A DNA stretch of 64,000 nucleotides from the NCBI RefSeq assembly GCF_000756615.1, contig NZ_CP009288.1, forward strand, positions 5,084,001 to 5,148,000. The letters run 5' to 3'. This document shows positions 35,523 to 43,392 of this stretch, one piece after another (position 1 is the first letter of the stretch; every line of letters starts with the position of its first letter). Position numbers and translations under genes: made by a program. The notes below the pieces were generated by a model. The model made no database searches. It saw nothing but the letters and a program-made list of their open reading frames with translations, and was not told where the DNA came from. Origin of the DNA: Paenibacillus durus. Its GTDB lineage: Bacteria; Bacillota; Bacilli; Paenibacillales; Paenibacillaceae.

Positions 35523-35771
35523 TTAGCGGGAATCCATAATCTCGCACATAAAGTCCAGCGCTTCTTCTTCATCCTTGCCTTTTGTGCGGATGGTAATGAC
35601 AAAGCCCTTTTTGAGCGGATACAGCATCATTCCCAGCAAGCTTTTCACATCGATGACCGCATCCGGCTTGAGCAGAATAATCTCGGAAAGGTAACTTCCC
35701 GCTTTCATGGATATGCACTTGAGGTCATCGGAGGAAAAGTCGCGGGTCAAGGTAATATCATGCACGCGCAT
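35523..35771 (-). CDS. HPr-family protein lacking the catalytic histidine (Crh-like)
   Basis: 82 residues with the HPr fold order: MRVHDITLTRDFSSDDLKCISMKAGSYLSEIILL, then VIDVKSLLGMMLYPLKKGFVITI and EEEALDFMCEIM. The segment where HPr has its phosphorylatable histidine (GLHARPA) is replaced by DDLKCISMKAG, with no histidine, so it cannot carry phosphate in sugar PTS transfer. The regulatory serine region is kept (VKSLLGMM, corresponding to Ser46). This resembles Crh of Bacillus, which has Gln at position 15, but diverges further. It may act as a partner of CcpA or of another regulator. GGGAGGG precedes the ATG. Confidence 0.75.
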   Translation of the reverse strand: MRVHDITLTRDFSSDDLKCISMKAGSYLSEIILLKPDAVIDVKSLLGMMLYPLKKGFVITIRTKGKDEEEALDFMCEIMDSR

Positions 35772-35929
35772 AAGAGATCCCTCCCAAGGTTGTTACCCCA
35801 AATTTTAGCACTGGACGCAGCAGCTTGAAAGGGAATCCGGCCTATTAATCATGACAAAATCGGGACATTCTACCGTCCGCCGGCTTCGGGTGAAGCTGTA
35901 AAACAGCCCCATGACGCTTTTACGGACGA

Positions 35930-37009
35930 TTATTGACGATACAAGCCCGACGCCTTCACTTCGTCGAAGAACGTGTTGAACTCGTCGAAGTTAAGCTGCT
36001 GCGCCGCATCGGACAGCGCCGTCGCCGGATCGGGATGAACCTCGACCATAATGCCGTCGGCTCCCGCCGCAAGCGCAGCCTTCGCGCATGGAACGAGAAT
36101 ATCCTTGCGGCCGGTGGAGTGGGTTACGTCGACCAGCACCGGCAGATGGCTCTCCTGCTTCAGAATCGGCACGGCGGAAATATCAAGCGTGTTGCGCGTC
36201 CATTTCTCATAGGTGCGAATGCCGCGCTCAATCAGCATGACCTGTGTATTGCCGCGGGACATAATATACTCCGCCGCATGCAGGAACTCCTCCATCGTCG
36301 CCGCAAGTCCGCGCTTCAGCAGCACCGGCTTGTTCACCTCGCCGGCAGCCTTCAGCAGCTCGAAGTTCTGCATATTGCGCGCGCCGATCTGAATAATATC
36401 AACATAGTCAAGCGACGGCTCGATATGCGCCGGGTCTACGATTTCACTGATGGTCAGAAGGCCGTATTCATCTGCGGCTTCACGCAGAATACGCAGTCCG
36501 TCCATGCCGAGCCCTTGGAAATCATAAGGCGAAGTACGAGGCTTGAACGCGCCGCCGCGCATAACGCGAACACCTGCTTTTTGCAGCGCCGCGGCTACCG
36601 CACGGGTCTGCTTCTCACTCTCGACCGAGCAGGGGCCGGCCACCATCAGCGAAGCGCCTCCGCCCACCACAACGTCTCCAGGAAGAAGGATAACGGTGTC
36701 TTCCTTGCGGGTCTTGCGGCTGACCAGCAGGCTCTTCTTGTGCTCGGCGCTTTGCAGGTCAAGCGATGCCTTGAAGATCTGCTTGAACAGCGTGCGGATT
36801 GTGCTTTCAGAGAATGGTCCCTTGTTTTCGGCAACGAGCTTCTCGAGCATCTTCTTTTCCCGTTCGGGATCGAATTTCGGCACGCCCTGCTTCTCTTTGA
36901 CAGCCCCGATCTCACGGACAATCTCCGCCCGCTCCGAAATAAGCGCGAGCAGTTCGCTGTTAATCTCATCCAGCCGGTTTCTTAATTGTTCCAATTCGGC
37001 ATTACTCAT
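35930..37009 (-). CDS. Bifunctional chorismate mutase / DAHP synthase (type I beta)
   Basis: 359 residues. An AroQ-type chorismate mutase occupies residues 1-90 (LRNRLDEINSELLALISERAEIVREIGAVKEK). DAHP synthase of the type I-beta follows, with SLMVAGPCSVESEKQ, VMRGGAFKPRTSPYDFQGLG, PVLLKRGLAATMEEFL, IERGIRTYEKWTRNTLD and VDVTHSTGRKD. It catalyses the first step of the shikimate pathway (PEP plus erythrose-4-phosphate to DAHP). The fused mutase serves as a prephenate/chorismate sensor in Bacillus relatives. Expression is controlled by the T-box leader upstream. GAGAAGAGGAG lies before the ATG. Confidence 0.93.
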   Translation of the reverse strand: MSNAELEQLRNRLDEINSELLALISERAEIVREIGAVKEKQGVPKFDPEREKKMLEKLVAENKGPFSESTIRTLFKQIFKASLDLQSAEHKKSLLVSRKTRKEDTVILLPGDVVVGGGASLMVAGPCSVESEKQTRAVAAALQKAGVRVMRGGAFKPRTSPYDFQGLGMDGLRILREAADEYGLLTISEIVDPAHIEPSLDYVDIIQIGARNMQNFELLKAAGEVNKPVLLKRGLAATMEEFLHAAEYIMSRGNTQVMLIERGIRTYEKWTRNTLDISAVPILKQESHLPVLVDVTHSTGRKDILVPCAKAALAAGADGIMVEVHPDPATALSDAAQQLNFDEFNTFFDEVKASGLYRQ

Positions 37010-37042
37010 AATGTGTTACACTCCTCTTCTCTTTTATACCAA

Positions 37043-37330
37043 CGCAAAAAAGGCTCTCGTCAAGGGACGAGGAGCCGTGGTACCACCCTTATTTAGAGCC
37101 GTTCTTCCAAGGTGAAAGAATTAGCTCTGTCTTAAACCCTGTAACGCGGGGCGCGGGAATCCCTACACATACCCTGCAAAGGGCACTTCAGGAACCGACT
37201 ACGAAGTGAACTTCGGCGGCAGTCGTCTCAGAGGCAGCTCTCAGTCTTCGGCATGCCTTCCCTGTCCAGATCCGGAATTTGCGCTTACTCTCTTCGTCAA
37301 CGTCTTTACGGTTATTTCTTCTGGTATCTT
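37043..37330 (-). ncRNA. T-box leader of the DAHP synthase gene
   Basis: On the minus strand the T-box sequence AAGGGTGGTACCACGG is at 37073-37088, within an antiterminator. It is followed by the competing terminator GGCTCcTCGTCC/ACGAGAGCC and TTTTTT (37046-37078). About 230 nt upstream the GAAGAGAGTAAG element marks the start of stem I. The leader would sense uncharged tRNA, presumably for an aromatic amino acid. I could not place the specifier codon with confidence; a UUC (Phe) in the stem I region near 37205-37212 is a candidate only. Confidence 0.9.
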
Positions 37331-37492
37331 AATGGATATTATGTCTTGTTGCAATAGATTTAATCAACGCGTTAAAGTGCCGAATAATTCATCAGGGCTA
37401 AAAATCCTTTTTCCCTAAAAAATGTAGTACCTGTCCATCGCGCTGAATACGATAAAATGTACCATCCATTCGGCTGACGAGGAGACGTGACC

Positions 37493-38125
37493 ATGGAAAT
37501 CTTTATCGGCTACATTATTCTTGGTCTATCCCTTTCCGCCCCTATAGGACCCATTAACGCCGCACAATTGGACAAAGGCATACGCAGCGGCTTTTGGCAT
37601 GCCTGGTTTGTCGGGCTTGGCGCCATCTGCGCGGATATTTTATATATGCTGCTTGTCTATCTAGGCGTCATTCATCTGCTGGAGTCCCCTTATATCAAGG
37701 CTTTCCTTTGGCTGTTCGGCTTCCTTGTGCTGACCTACACCGGCATTGAAAGTATTAAGGATGCCGGGCATATTTCATTTTCCGGATCAAGACGGGAGGA
37801 TAACCGGCTCAGCAAATCGCTGCTGTCCGGATTTCTGATGTCGCTGTTCAATCCGCTGTCGATTCTATTCTGGCTGGGTATATACGGTTCCGTATTGGCC
37901 AAAGCAGCCGAAGAATATCCAATGCGGCAGCTGCTTCTTTACAGCAGCGGCATAGTTCTGGGAATTCTTCTATGGGACGTCAGCATGGCTGGCGCCGCCA
38001 GCTTTTTCCGGAAACTCTTGACGAGTCGTGTGCTAAAAGGTCTGTCCGTATTATCCGGACTGTCGCTGGTCGGCTTCGGTCTTTACTTTGGACTGGAAGC
38101 GGCCAAGCTGCTCTTTCCCAACTAA
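37493..38125 (+). CDS. LysE-family transporter
   Basis: 210 residues from ATG 37493 (GAGGAG, 8 nt). Six membrane helices; the family start IFIGYIILGLSLSAPIGPINAAQL carries the PIGP motif, and NPLSILFWLGIYG lies in the middle. Members export amino acids such as lysine, threonine or homoserine lactones. Substrate cannot be predicted. It faces the aroA-type gene across a 480-bp divergent region containing the T-box. Confidence 0.88.
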   Translation: MEIFIGYIILGLSLSAPIGPINAAQLDKGIRSGFWHAWFVGLGAICADILYMLLVYLGVIHLLESPYIKAFLWLFGFLVLTYTGIESIKDAGHISFSGSRREDNRLSKSLLSGFLMSLFNPLSILFWLGIYGSVLAKAAEEYPMRQLLLYSSGIVLGILLWDVSMAGAASFFRKLLTSRVLKGLSVLSGLSLVGFGLYFGLEAAKLLFPN

Positions 38126-38155
38126 AGCTGCACAGGCCCGGGGCAACCCGCATAT

Positions 38156-39592
38156 TTAAGAGCGCGATTTACGCAGACGGATCGCCTTAATGCGAAGGCC
38201 GCCGCCCAAGCTTCCGTGCAGGGGAACATCGGCCTCTATCTGCTGTTCATCCATTTCCCCCTGCTTGCCGCTCCGGCCTTTGCGCACATGCTGGACAATG
38301 GCGTCACAGCCGGCAATCAGCGCCACAAGCAGCAGGCTGATGAACAACCCGGGCCGGCTCTCATGGTGAAATAGCGTCCCGGACGCCGCAACGAATATCA
38401 ATATCAGCCCGCACCAGCGTTTGACGGCGCTGAGCTTGGCGGGCTTCAGCAGCTTGGCGGAAGACAGCAAAATAAACGCCCAATTGTAAAGCAGCATCAA
38501 ACCGGCCGCCGTGGTGATGTATTCATATACTTTTCCCGGCATCAGGAGAGACATAACGATGGTCGCCGAAAGACCAGCTGCGATCAGCCCGAGCGCAGGC
38601 AGCGGATACTTGCCCTTCAGCTTCCGGGAGAACGCCCCTGGAGCATCGCCTTCCTGCGCAAGCGTGATGATCATGGAAGTAACGGCATACAGCGAAGCAG
38701 TCATCGTCGAGAAGCCGGCAACAATCAGCACCCCGTTAAAGACATGGGGAACAAAAGCCAAGTGGTCGCTGCTTAAAGCCAGTACAAACGGGCTTTCTTT
38801 CGAGTTGAATTTAGAATACGGCACCATCGTAACGGCCAGGGCGATTGAAAGGACATATACCACGGCCAGGGTCAGCAGCATGATCTTTCCCGCTTTGGGA
38901 GCTTCCTCCGGCTTGCGGAGCCGGTAAGACATGATGCCGAGCACCTCAATGCCTCCATAAGCGTAAAAGGCAAAAATAAAGGATGACCACAGTCCCACTG
39001 CGCCCCTTGGGAAAATCTCGGCAGCCGTAAGCGGCGGATTCGGCTTATACCGCCCGCCGTCGATCCACCCCGCAAGAAGTCCTGCCGCAATAATCAGAAA
39101 CATGAGGATCGCGGCGATTTTGATAGCGGCAAGCACATTCTCAACCTTGTCAAACCCCTTGTTCCCAAAAAAGACGATAATCAGGCTGAGCAAAGCGAAA
39201 CCTGCTGCGAATATCCACATCGGAACAGACGGAAACCAGAACCGCGAGAAGATGGACAAGGCCGTAAGCTGACTGCCCATAATAAGCAGCTCGGAGCACA
39301 AGTAAACATATCCGCTCCCAAGTCCCGCCCATCCCCCGAACGCCTTCAGCGCATAGGAACGGAACGAACCCTGCTCCGGGTGATCCGCCGTCATCCGTGC
39401 CAGTGCGTCAAAGACAACATAGGTTCCAGCCGCTGCCAGAAGATAAGCGATCAGTACAGATGGCCCTCCGATCATAATCGCCAGGCCCGACCCCAAAAAA
39501 TAGCCCGTTCCGATCGTTCCCGCAACTCCCAGCAAAGACAGCTGCCACCACTTGAGTTTCCCGCTGTCTTTCGAAGCCGATGGTTTTCCCAT
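38156..39592 (-). CDS. APC-family amino acid permease
   Basis: 478 residues from ATG 39592 (GAGGAAAG upstream). About twelve membrane helices. The first, WWQLSLLGVAGTIGTGYFLGSGLAI, has the glycine-rich APC signature, and FAFYAYGGIEVLGIMSYRLRKPEEAPKA is the conserved helix 6 region. Closest pattern is the AAT/LCT group of amino acid proton symporters. It converges on the LysE gene, with only 30 bp between stops. Confidence 0.87.
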   Translation of the reverse strand: MGKPSASKDSGKLKWWQLSLLGVAGTIGTGYFLGSGLAIMIGGPSVLIAYLLAAAGTYVVFDALARMTADHPEQGSFRSYALKAFGGWAGLGSGYVYLCSELLIMGSQLTALSIFSRFWFPSVPMWIFAAGFALLSLIIVFFGNKGFDKVENVLAAIKIAAILMFLIIAAGLLAGWIDGGRYKPNPPLTAAEIFPRGAVGLWSSFIFAFYAYGGIEVLGIMSYRLRKPEEAPKAGKIMLLTLAVVYVLSIALAVTMVPYSKFNSKESPFVLALSSDHLAFVPHVFNGVLIVAGFSTMTASLYAVTSMIITLAQEGDAPGAFSRKLKGKYPLPALGLIAAGLSATIVMSLLMPGKVYEYITTAAGLMLLYNWAFILLSSAKLLKPAKLSAVKRWCGLILIFVAASGTLFHHESRPGLFISLLLVALIAGCDAIVQHVRKGRSGKQGEMDEQQIEADVPLHGSLGGGLRIKAIRLRKSRS

Positions 39593-39750
39593 ATTTCTTT
39601 CCTCGCTTGAAGTCATTTTCATACTTTTTTATCATGCCTTCTTTGCGTTTTTTCATGTGTCAACTATTAAAATTTTCAAATAATAATTCGATAAACAGTA
39701 TGATATACTTACTAAAATAGGTCTATTAGCCTACTTGCGAGGTGCTCTAT

Positions 39751-40383
39751 ATGAAATATACAGGAAGGATTCTAACCATAAGCATTTATCTTACGGCGCA
39801 CAGCTTCTACCTCCTTTATTACGTTCTTAGCGGCAGAGGCATCACAATGCTGGACTGGTTAGGTTATCCCCTATTTACGGCGATATGCTACCTGGCGGGT
39901 CTTCAATTCGACCGGGCCGTTTTTAATTCCGAGAGAGATCCTTTGACAGGGCTATTTAACCGAAGAAATACGGAAGCCCGAATCGCCAAAATGATGGCGG
40001 CCGCAGACCGCACCGGGCATAAAGTATTTATTCTCGCCATCGACTGCGATAATTTCAAGTGGATCAATGATACGCTGAATCATGGGACCGGAGACATCGT
40101 GCTTATTGAAATCAGCAAAATCCTGCTGCTGGAGAAGGGCAAGCGCATAATTGCCATCCGCTGGGGAGGAGATGAGTTTCTGCTGTGCGGACTATGCTCC
40201 AGTTCATCCGAGGTGGAAGAGATCAAACTCCGGATCAAGAATAGCATCTCCCGCCTGTCTGGCAAGATGAATCTGCCCGTCAATATCTCCATTGGCTCCG
40301 CCCTCTATCCCGACGACGACAAGACCGTATCCGCACTGATTAATCTCGCCGACCTCAATATGTACACCCAGAAAAAGTCATGA
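39751..40383 (+). CDS. Diguanylate cyclase (GGDEF domain) with two membrane helices
   Basis: 210 residues from ATG 39751 (GCGAGG, 8 nt). Two N-terminal helices (ILTISIYLTAHSFYLLYYVLSG and GYPLFTAICYLAGLQFD) precede a GGDEF domain: ERDPLTGLFNRR, LAIDCDNFKWINDTLNHGTGD and catalytic RWGGDEFLLCG. It should make cyclic di-GMP from GTP. The inhibitory I-site (RxxD five residues before GGDEF) is not present (GKRIIAIRWGGDEF), so no product feedback is expected. No sensory domain is seen. Confidence 0.88.
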   Translation: MKYTGRILTISIYLTAHSFYLLYYVLSGRGITMLDWLGYPLFTAICYLAGLQFDRAVFNSERDPLTGLFNRRNTEARIAKMMAAADRTGHKVFILAIDCDNFKWINDTLNHGTGDIVLIEISKILLLEKGKRIIAIRWGGDEFLLCGLCSSSSEVEEIKLRIKNSISRLSGKMNLPVNISIGSALYPDDDKTVSALINLADLNMYTQKKS

Positions 40384-40387
40384 AAAT

Positions 40388-40426
40388 GGCTGCCTCATCC
40401 GTAGAATCGTCTACTTTGAGACAGCC
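40388..40426 (+). terminator. Hairpin after the GGDEF gene
   Basis: GGCTG-CTCA/TGAG-CAGCC arms starting 5 nt past the stop; weak T content downstream. Confidence 0.5.
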
Positions 40427-40574
40427 TGCTATAGATCCGGCTTATATTCGAGCCTACTCCCGGATCGTCCCCTGTTCCTTTCAGCAACCCCGAGCACCGA
40501 CACTCTTTATTAGAGCGCGAGCCCTCTCCCCAGAGCTCTATTGCTTACAATGAATTAACTCGAAGCAGCTAAAC

Positions 40575-40967
40575 CTATCCGCCTCTTTCGGCAAGCAGTC
40601 CCTGTACGATTTCCGTAAAGGCCTTCACCCGAATGGGTTTGGTTATATATCCGGCGAATCCCGCTTGCCGCGCCTGGGCGATGTCCGATAATTGAGCGAA
40701 TGCGCTAATGGCCAGAACCGAGATCCGCTCGGTACGGCTGTCCCGGCGCAGGCATTCCAGCGTCTCATATCCGTTCAGACCCGGAAGACCGATGTCAAGA
40801 ATGATAAGGTCCGGCTGATGCTGCTCAGCCATTTCAAGTCCCAGTTCACCCGTATCGGCTTCAAGAAGCAGGACGGAAGGCAGGTTCTTTTTGAATAGAT
40901 GATGCATCAGCGCCATATTCAGCGGATTATCTTCCACATACAGAACCTTCTGAATATGTTCCCCCAC
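40575..40967 (-). CDS. Stand-alone response-regulator receiver domain
   Basis: 130 residues, a single receiver domain. Acidic pair in VLYVEDNPLN, phospho-acceptor Asp in DLIILDIGLPGLNG, switch residues in VLAISAF and lysine in GYITKPIRV. No output domain; such proteins pass phosphate or bind partners. The start codon is GTG, with TAGGAGGG 7 nt upstream. It faces the GGDEF gene (convergent), but no kinase is adjacent. Confidence 0.88.
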   Translation of the reverse strand: MGEHIQKVLYVEDNPLNMALMHHLFKKNLPSVLLLEADTGELGLEMAEQHQPDLIILDIGLPGLNGYETLECLRRDSRTERISVLAISAFAQLSDIAQARQAGFAGYITKPIRVKAFTEIVQGLLAERGG

Positions 40968-41022
40968 TCGCCAACCCTCCTAATAACTGTCCCGCTATTT
41001 TATGATTTCAGCAAAAATGAAA

Positions 41023-41060
41023 AAGCCGAAGAAAGGGATGTTTTCCCCTTCCTTCGACTT
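41023..41060 (-). terminator. Terminator of the DUF2294 gene
   Basis: AAGTCGAAGgAAGGGG/CCCTTtCTTCGgCTT stem with TTTTTC tail on the minus strand. Confidence 0.8.
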
Positions 41061-41108
41061 ATGTTCGGCTCATTTGCATGTCCGACTCATTTCCGCCTTA
41101 ACCATATA

Positions 41109-41780
41109 TTATTTGAACGTATATGCGATGACGCTCTTATCTTTTTCAAAATCCCAGTCCACGTAGATATCGGCCAATTCTTTGCCAAGCAAAGGCGCGA
41201 TGGTGGTCGTCTCCAAATAACGCTTCTCCATCTTCCGCTTGGTCGTCTTAAGCGTATTCTCGTAGCCCAGCTCAATCAATTCTTTCTCTAGCGGGATCAT
41301 TATGCCTTCGCGCTTGATCATCAGCGTTCGCGGATTTATCCACCAGGAAGTCGTAAAATCAGGAAACCTCTGAACTTTACTGCTTACCTCATTAATCTGG
41401 TTATGGACTTCATCCTGCTTGGCATATTTCTCAGTGTAAGCTTCACCGCCCTTGATCAGAGCCACAATCATTCCTGAAGCATTATGTATACCCCAATCGT
41501 AAAAAATCTCACTGACCTCAATCTCCAGCTGATCCTTTACATAAGAGGACAATTCGGGCAGAAGGGATTTCATCAGCAGCTCGCGCGTGTAGCGGAAAGC
41601 CTGCTCTTCCTCCTTACTCAGTAAAAAACGCTCTACCGGTCCGATAAAATTGCGAATATGCAGTGCAATACATTGTTTCGCGATAGAAGCGTGCACGGAC
41701 TCAGGTCCTCTGCCGAACCTTTCCCGAAGCAATCTTCCCGTATAACTGGAAAGCTGGCCCGCCAGGTCTATAGTGCTCAT
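41109..41780 (-). CDS. Tandem DUF2294-domain protein
   Basis: 223 residues. The first half has the DUF2294 (YbcI-like) pattern: LLRERFGRGPESVHASIAKQCIALHIRNFIGPVERFLLSKEEE and EVSEIFYDWGIHNASGMIVAL. The second half repeats the theme in diverged form (WWINPRTLMIKREGIMIPLEKELIE, ADIYVDWDFEKDKSVIAYTF), suggesting an internal duplication. Family function is unknown. GGAGGAAAATGA precedes the ATG. A terminator separates it from the nitrogenase-like genes upstream, so it is probably its own unit. Confidence 0.75.
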   Translation of the reverse strand: MSTIDLAGQLSSYTGRLLRERFGRGPESVHASIAKQCIALHIRNFIGPVERFLLSKEEEQAFRYTRELLMKSLLPELSSYVKDQLEIEVSEIFYDWGIHNASGMIVALIKGGEAYTEKYAKQDEVHNQINEVSSKVQRFPDFTTSWWINPRTLMIKREGIMIPLEKELIELGYENTLKTTKRKMEKRYLETTTIAPLLGKELADIYVDWDFEKDKSVIAYTFK

Positions 41781-41922
41781 TCATTTTCCTCCAGCATCAT
41801 TTTCTCAAGTTCTTGGTAGCCCTGGGGGAGGAGCCTGCTGAAAAAAACGGTTTGCTAACTTAGTATAATATCTTCTGCGCGCTTCGTATATAGAAAAATG
41901 CATTTGATTTCTCGGCCCAACA

Positions 41923-41956
41923 AAAGGAAAGACCGGGATTCCCGGCCTGTTCCTTT
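41923..41956 (-). terminator. Terminator of the nitrogenase-like operon
   Basis: AAAGGAA-G-CCGGG/CCCGG-C-TTCCTTT stem a few bases past the K-type gene stop, near the genes' end at 41964. Confidence 0.8.
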
Positions 41957-41963
41957 GGTTTTA

Positions 41964-43391
41964 TCATACCCGCATTCGCTCAATTTCATTTTCCTGAAGC
42001 TGAATCTCTCCGCCAATTCCTGAAAAAGCCGGCTGCGGATTTGTTCCCTGCTCATCCCTGTCACTCCCCGCATTGCTCAGAATGCCGTCTCCCACATCCT
42101 CAAGCAGCGTGAACGCGCCGTCAAAGCCGGCATAGCCTTTCGTAAGCACGATTCTCTCGGCTAGCGGAAACGACACGGGAACAAACGGAATCCCTTTGCG
42201 CTCCGCCGCGCGGCGCTCAATCGAGCTTCCGAGCAGCAGCTCAATTTCTTCCGCGATCAGCAGTTCCTCAATGATTTTCGCATCGCTCTCAAACACAATT
42301 CTCGCCTCGGTATCCGGCTGCCATTCCTTCCACTGCACGACAATCGAATCGCGAACCTGCTGCGGGAGATCGTCGGTAACGACAATCAAGGAAGGTAACA
42401 GGCCGAGCGGATCGGTCAGAAAGCGGGCCGGACCGAGCACAGCTGCGCTGTCGCCAACGAGGGCGAACCTTTTCTGGAAGCCATACTTGTAGTAAGCATC
42501 CAGAAACTGCAGAATGTAGTATCTCTCGCTATTTTCCTTGCGGGCAATCCATGCCTCGACCTTCTCTTGCTCCAGATCAAGCTGCTTCCCGATGCATCTT
42601 AACAGCTCCCCAGTCTGCTGTGCGCCTACCGGATATCCGTCGAAGTGAACATAGGGGATGCCCGCGTTGCTTTCCAGCCATTCACAGACTTCCAGACTGT
42701 GCGCGGAGAAAGAGACATTCAGTGCCGCGTTAAAAATGGTTGTCCACTCCTGCGCGTCCGCTTCCGGTCCAAACAGCACATTCGCGTCGGCTCCGATCCC
42801 CTTCAGGCTATCCTTCAGTCCCTTCAGATTTCCGCGCCAGAACACATCCTGCTCGGGAATGATGCCAAGCAGATTCACAAGCCGGTCATTTTTCCGGGCA
42901 GGCTGCTGGTCTCCGTCCGTGCCGGCAATCTTGCCGAACTGGCGCAGCAGGCCGGTCAACGCAGCCGTATAACCGTTATGGACGCTCCCCTTAAAGCCGG
43001 GAGTGCTGATATGAATGGCTTTGTACTGCTGCTCCTGCAGCTCCTTGGTCATCGCCGGCACATCGTCGCCGACAAGCTCAGGCGTACAGCCGGTCAGCAC
43101 CACGTAGAAGTCGCCGTCCTTGATCTTCACCGTATTTTTGAGCTGCTCTCTGAGTCTTGAGCTTCCGCCGAACACGACCTGTCTTTCCAGAAAATTGGTC
43201 GACGGAATGCCGAGCCCGCCCGTATAACCGGAACCGCCGTTTCCGCTTAGGCCGCTGACCCCGGCATACTGCTGAACGCCGCAGCCCGAGGTGGAATGGA
43301 TGATCGGCACAGCGCCTTCAATCGACTTGATCGTCTGGACCGCTCCATGCAGCATGCAGCTGTTCCGGTTTCCCACCGTCGTCGTTTTCAT
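41964..43391 (-). CDS. Nitrogenase-component-1-like protein, K/N type
   Basis: 475 residues. The NifD/K/E/N fold is shown by STSGCGVQQYAG, RQVVFGGSSRLREQLKN and VLTGCTPELVGDDVPA. It keeps three cysteines at the positions of cluster ligands: NSCMLHGAV near residue 12, TSGCGVQ near 37 and TGCTPELVGDD near 101. These correspond to NifK/NifD cysteines that hold the P-cluster. It starts 1 bp after the stop of the D-type gene, with CAGGAGGTG, which is part of that gene's last codons, as ribosome site; the two are tightly coupled. With its partner it should form a heterodimer or tetramer reduced by the NifH-like protein. Substrate unknown. Confidence 0.85.
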   Translation of the reverse strand: MKTTTVGNRNSCMLHGAVQTIKSIEGAVPIIHSTSGCGVQQYAGVSGLSGNGGSGYTGGLGIPSTNFLERQVVFGGSSRLREQLKNTVKIKDGDFYVVLTGCTPELVGDDVPAMTKELQEQQYKAIHISTPGFKGSVHNGYTAALTGLLRQFGKIAGTDGDQQPARKNDRLVNLLGIIPEQDVFWRGNLKGLKDSLKGIGADANVLFGPEADAQEWTTIFNAALNVSFSAHSLEVCEWLESNAGIPYVHFDGYPVGAQQTGELLRCIGKQLDLEQEKVEAWIARKENSERYYILQFLDAYYKYGFQKRFALVGDSAAVLGPARFLTDPLGLLPSLIVVTDDLPQQVRDSIVVQWKEWQPDTEARIVFESDAKIIEELLIAEEIELLLGSSIERRAAERKGIPFVPVSFPLAERIVLTKGYAGFDGAFTLLEDVGDGILSNAGSDRDEQGTNPQPAFSGIGGEIQLQENEIERMRV

Positions 43392-43392
43392 C

